Shown here: piece after piece, positions 6,467 to 9,335 of the stretch
How positions within the stretch are numbered: position 1 is the stretch's first letter
How the letters are laid out: every line of letters begins with the position of its first letter
From: an uncultured Bacilli bacterium
Lineage (GTDB): Bacteria; Bacillota_I; Bacilli_A; RF39; UBA660
Direction of reading: 5' to 3'
NCBI GenBank assembly: GCA_947598425.1
Contig: CANQFH010000039.1
Coordinates: forward strand, 1-9,335
Length of the DNA: 9,335 nucleotides
Program-made: the position numbers and the translations under genes
Notes under the pieces: model-generated
What the model was told of the DNA's origin: nothing
The model's input: the letters and a program-made list of their open reading frames with translations, nothing else
Database searches by the model: none

Positions 6467-7742
6467 ATTACTTAATTTTTATCAAAATAATAAACTATTT
6501 TGTTATATTTTTATTTTATCTATGATCTTACATATAATTGCTTTAATATCTTTAGGATTTAACTATAACATTAATAGTGATGATGTTAGATATTTAGAAA
6601 GTGGCATTATTTTAGCAAAAAAAGGTATACTTAGTTTATATGGTACTAAAACGGTTCAAATTATGCCCGGACTTCCAATATTTATTGCCATTATCTATAC
6701 TATTTTTAAAAGTAAATTTATTACTATTATTACTATCAAGATTATGTATTTTCTATTTAGTTTAATCTCTCTTAGTTATTTATATAAAATTATTAAAAAC
6801 TATGCTAATACTACTATCTCAGCTTTGACATGTCTTTTCTTTTTAACCTTAGATTACATTTGGCAAGATAATTTAATTTTAACTGAAACACCTTTTATTA
6901 TGTGTTTTATCTTATTAATATATAATAGTTTAAAATTAGTAAAAGAACCTAAAATTATTAATTATATCGGGTTAATTATATTCTATATTTTAGCTTTATA
7001 CTTAAGACCAATTATTGCTCCCTATCCTTTAATATATTTAATTTATTTATTAATTAAGAAAATTAACTTTAAAACAATTATTAAAACTTTTAGTATTAGT
7101 TTAATTATTGTAAGCTTGTCTTTACTACCTTGGGTTATTCGTAATTATCAAGTTTATCATAAGTTTATTCCTTTAACTGTTAGTACAGGTAATCCCATGT
7201 TTTGGGGTACTTATCAAGGATTTGGTTATCCAAGTGATACGGAATTAGATTATAATGAAGTTTATACTAAAATGGATAAAGAATTATATGATTATACCGT
7301 AAATGGTATAGTTAAAGATGATAATTTAATTAATTATTATGATCAATTAAAAGATAACATGATGGCAAAATATCGGATACAAAAATGGTGGGAAAAAGAT
7401 AAAATAAGTTTTCTATTTTCTTATCTTATTTATAAACCAGGTATCATGCTCTTCTCTTCCTTTTACTGGGATAATATTTTATTTATTCCTAAAATATTTA
7501 ATATTGTTATTCATTTTATTGAATTTATAGCATTTTTAATCTCATTATTCTTGATATTAAAAACTAAAACTCATCTTAAAGATACTATCTATTTATTCTT
7601 AATATATATTTATATGTTATATTCTTCTTCCTTAGGACTTGCTTTTTCTCGTTATGCCATCCCCACTTATTTTCTTAGAATAATTATTATTGGGATAGGT
7701 ATAAATATTATTATGAATTCTAAAAATAAGCTTAAATCATAA
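6456..7742 (+). CDS. Multispanning GT-C fold glycosyltransferase (ArnT/PMT-like, GT39-type)
   Basis: A 428-residue integral membrane protein with about nine to ten hydrophobic spans. The first span (about 13-35) is followed by an external loop with Ser41-Asp42-Asp43 and RYLESG, the place of the catalytic acid in GT-C enzymes. PGLPIF (71-76), LTETPF (142-147) and LPWVIRNY (224-231) followed by the PLTVSTGNPMFWGTY loop are typical of ArnT/PMT-like proteins annotated as glycosyltransferase family 39. Such enzymes transfer a sugar from a polyprenyl-phosphate donor to an envelope acceptor outside the membrane; donor and acceptor are unknown. The ATG at 6456 is preferred because GAGGAG (6442-6447) lies eight bases upstream; an in-frame ATG at 6450 is only two bases from it. 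The gene converges on the MMPL gene with one base between stop codons, and no convincing terminator lies there. Confidence 0.82.
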   Translation: MKNKLLNFYQNNKLFCYIFILSMILHIIALISLGFNYNINSDDVRYLESGIILAKKGILSLYGTKTVQIMPGLPIFIAIIYTIFKSKFITIITIKIMYFLFSLISLSYLYKIIKNYANTTISALTCLFFLTLDYIWQDNLILTETPFIMCFILLIYNSLKLVKEPKIINYIGLIIFYILALYLRPIIAPYPLIYLIYLLIKKINFKTIIKTFSISLIIVSLSLLPWVIRNYQVYHKFIPLTVSTGNPMFWGTYQGFGYPSDTELDYNEVYTKMDKELYDYTVNGIVKDDNLINYYDQLKDNMMAKYRIQKWWEKDKISFLFSYLIYKPGIMLFSSFYWDNILFIPKIFNIVIHFIEFIAFLISLFLILKTKTHLKDTIYLFLIYIYMLYSSSLGLAFSRYAIPTYFLRIIIIGIGINIIMNSKNKLKS

Positions 7743-7743
7743 A

Positions 7744-9335
7744 TTATTTTTTCTTAATTATAAATCTATCTAAAGAACTAATTAATTCTGGTAATATTAA
7801 TAATATTAAGATTGTAGAACAAATAGTACCTTGAGATATGGTAATACATATTTTAGAAGCAATTGCCGAAGAAAAATGACCCACTATTAAAGTAACTATA
7901 GTTAATATTGATGAACTAGTAATAATAGTATTAATGGAACTATTATAAGCATTAATCATGGCATCTTTAATATTCAAATCTTTACGATATTCTACATAAT
8001 ATGAAGTATATAAAATAGCATAATCTATGGTAGCACCCATTAAAATGCTTTGCACTATTAATAAAGCTATAAAGTAAACACTACCACCTTCAAAAGATAA
8101 TATTCCCATGGTTAAAAAGACAGCAGTTTGAATCAAAATAACTAAAATTATTGGAATAATAAATGATTTAAAAGTTATTAATACTACAACAAAGATAAAA
8201 ATAATTGTTAATATTGTAATTAAATTAAGTTCACTTGCAAATGTTTTACTAATATCATAAGCCATTGGAGAATTACCAATAACATAAATATCATCTTTAT
8301 TTAAATCATTCTTAATATTTTTTATAAAATTAAATGTTTCTTCATTTTCTACAGCATACTTAGTATTTAAAACAACCCGATTATAATTATTACCAATTAA
8401 TACTTCTTTAGCATCATTAACCATCTTTTTACCATCTTTAATATTATTAGTATCTTCTTCAGTAATAAATTCTGTAAAACGTTTATCTTTTAAGATATTA
8501 TTATCTAAATAATTAATAAATTCTTCTATAGTTAAACTATAATCATTATTATAGTTATTTTCACTTCCATAATAAATATATATTACTTCGATTAAATTAG
8601 TATCAATATCATTAGATAAAACTTTTAATATCTTAGATAATTCTTTATTATTATATTGATAATTATTTAAAGAATTATCAATAACTTTTTTAATAGTATT
8701 TATTTTATTAACTTTATCTTTAGTTACCTTATTACTATAATCTTCATTATTAATAATATTATTTAATAGAAAATTAACAAATTCTTGATATGATAAACTA
8801 ATACTTTTCTTTTCATAATCTATATTATATATACTATATAATAATGTAATTTTATTACTATCGATATTTAATAAATTACCCATATCTAAATCACTATATA
8901 ATTTATTATTTAAAGTACTATTCATAACTTCCACTAATAACTCTAAATCTTTAATAGTATCTTTATTAATACTACTTAATACTTGATCATTTTGATGATC
9001 TACAATAAAAGATATAAAATCTAATGGACTAATTTTCATAGTCATTTTTTTATCTATATATAAACTATAAATATCTTTAGTATCACTACTAGATAAATTA
9101 AAAATACTAGCTATCTTTTTATAAGTATAACTTTTATTATTAATAGTACTATCAATAACAAAACTTAATGTTTCTAAATTATTTAAAGTATTACTATCTA
9201 AAGTTTTTTTAACATCATCATTACTTAATATTGTATTAATAAAATCTTCTGGAGTTATTAACCAAGTCTTAGTATTATTAGTACTATAATTAATCATAGC
9301 GTATAACCTATATAAAGTATTATCTGGAATATTTA
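7744..9335 (-). CDS. MMPL/RND-family transporter, C-terminal half; 5' end beyond window edge
   Basis: The reading frame stays open to the right edge. An ATG at 9295-9297 gives 517 residues, but it is not the start: the 12 codons upstream (NIPDNTLYRLYA) continue a repeat seen later in the protein. Numbering from that Met, residues up to about 300 are extracytoplasmic and contain four related units. Residues 300-350 (IGNNYNRVVLNTKY, then IYVIGNSPMAYDI) match the porter-domain end of MMPL proteins. Five membrane spans follow at about 356-376, 378-400, 404-425, 454-475 and 482-503. GATIDYAILY (421-430) carries the G-x3-D-Y proton-relay motif typical of MMPL. These proteins export lipids or other hydrophobic compounds using the proton gradient. 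The visible part is the second half of a protein normally twice as long or more. Substrate unknown. Confidence 0.85.
   Translation of the reverse strand, partial: NIPDNTLYRLYAMINYSTNNTKTWLITPEDFINTILSNDDVKKTLDSNTLNNLETLSFVIDSTINNKSYTYKKIASIFNLSSSDTKDIYSLYIDKKMTMKISPLDFISFIVDHQNDQVLSSINKDTIKDLELLVEVMNSTLNNKLYSDLDMGNLLNIDSNKITLLYSIYNIDYEKKSISLSYQEFVNFLLNNIINNEDYSNKVTKDKVNKINTIKKVIDNSLNNYQYNNKELSKILKVLSNDIDTNLIEVIYIYYGSENNYNNDYSLTIEEFINYLDNNILKDKRFTEFITEEDTNNIKDGKKMVNDAKEVLIGNNYNRVVLNTKYAVENEETFNFIKNIKNDLNKDDIYVIGNSPMAYDISKTFASELNLITILTIIFIFVVVLITFKSFIIPIILVILIQTAVFLTMGILSFEGGSVYFIALLIVQSILMGATIDYAILYTSYYVEYRKDLNIKDAMINAYNSSINTIITSSSILTIVTLIVGHFSSAIASKICITISQGTICSTILILLILPELISSLDRFIIKKK
8368..9335 (-). 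repeat. Four tandem ~77-86-residue units in the MMPL ectodomain
   Basis: Each unit has a Tyr-rich helix such as IYSLY, then ISPxDFIxFI-like helix, then a helix ending STLNN(K)xY, then a short helix leading to the next unit. The DFI-type helices are ITPEDFINTIL (9226-9258), ISPLDFISFIV (9001-9033), LSYQEFVNFLL (8764-8796) and LTIEEFINYLD (8503-8535), spaced 75, 79 and 87 residues. The middle motif is VIDSTINNKSY, VMNSTLNNKLY and VIDNSLNNYQY in units one to three. Unit four diverges and merges into the porter domain. More units may lie beyond the edge. Confidence 0.75.

Overview
The window looks like chromosomal DNA of a low-GC Bacillota, most likely a member of the Bacilli close to the uncultured gut RF39/Mollicutes-like lineages. 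The reasons are very AT-rich coding sequence with AT-ending codons, Bacillus-type Shine-Dalgarno and sigma-A promoter signals, an LTGC lipobox, and a RlmB gene next to a SigH-like sigma factor, as in Bacillus. TGA ends two genes and every tryptophan codon I checked is TGG, so the standard bacterial code fits and Mycoplasma code 4 does not. The lineage is an inference.

Layout. At the left edge (1-617, minus) is the N-terminal two thirds of a zinc- and NAD-dependent medium-chain dehydrogenase. Upstream of it, on the same strand, a GH25 lysozyme-type lipoprotein with Ig-like domains (692-1897) has a clear sigma-A promoter. Next comes a three-gene minus-strand operon (2021-4095) of proteins I cannot name. 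It has its own promoter, overlapping or coupled genes, and an intrinsic terminator immediately after the last stop codon. All three proteins carry a degenerate helical repeat of about 31 residues that resembles mTERF repeats, and the first also has long coiled coils. Upstream is an overlapping rlmB-sigH pair (4172-5438, minus).

A 92-base divergent promoter region (5439-5530) separates rlmB from a plus-strand pair: a YtqA/MnmL-type radical SAM protein (5531-6466) and an overlapping GT-C fold membrane glycosyltransferase (6456-7742). Converging on that pair with one base between stop codons is the 3' part of an MMPL/RND-family transporter (7744-9335). It runs off the right edge, and its extracytoplasmic domain contains tandem units of about 77-86 residues.

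How the genes fit together. RlmB (23S rRNA methylation) and the radical SAM protein (probably tRNA wobble modification) are translation-related housekeeping genes. The lysozyme, glycosyltransferase and MMPL transporter act at the envelope. The most novel-looking content is the mTERF-like repeat operon beside sigH, with a perfect inverted repeat over its -35 box, followed by the repeat-containing MMPL ectodomain. No mobile elements, CRISPR arrays, tRNA or rRNA genes were seen. No gene-free stretch exceeds 300 bases; the longest is 123 bases (1898-2020).
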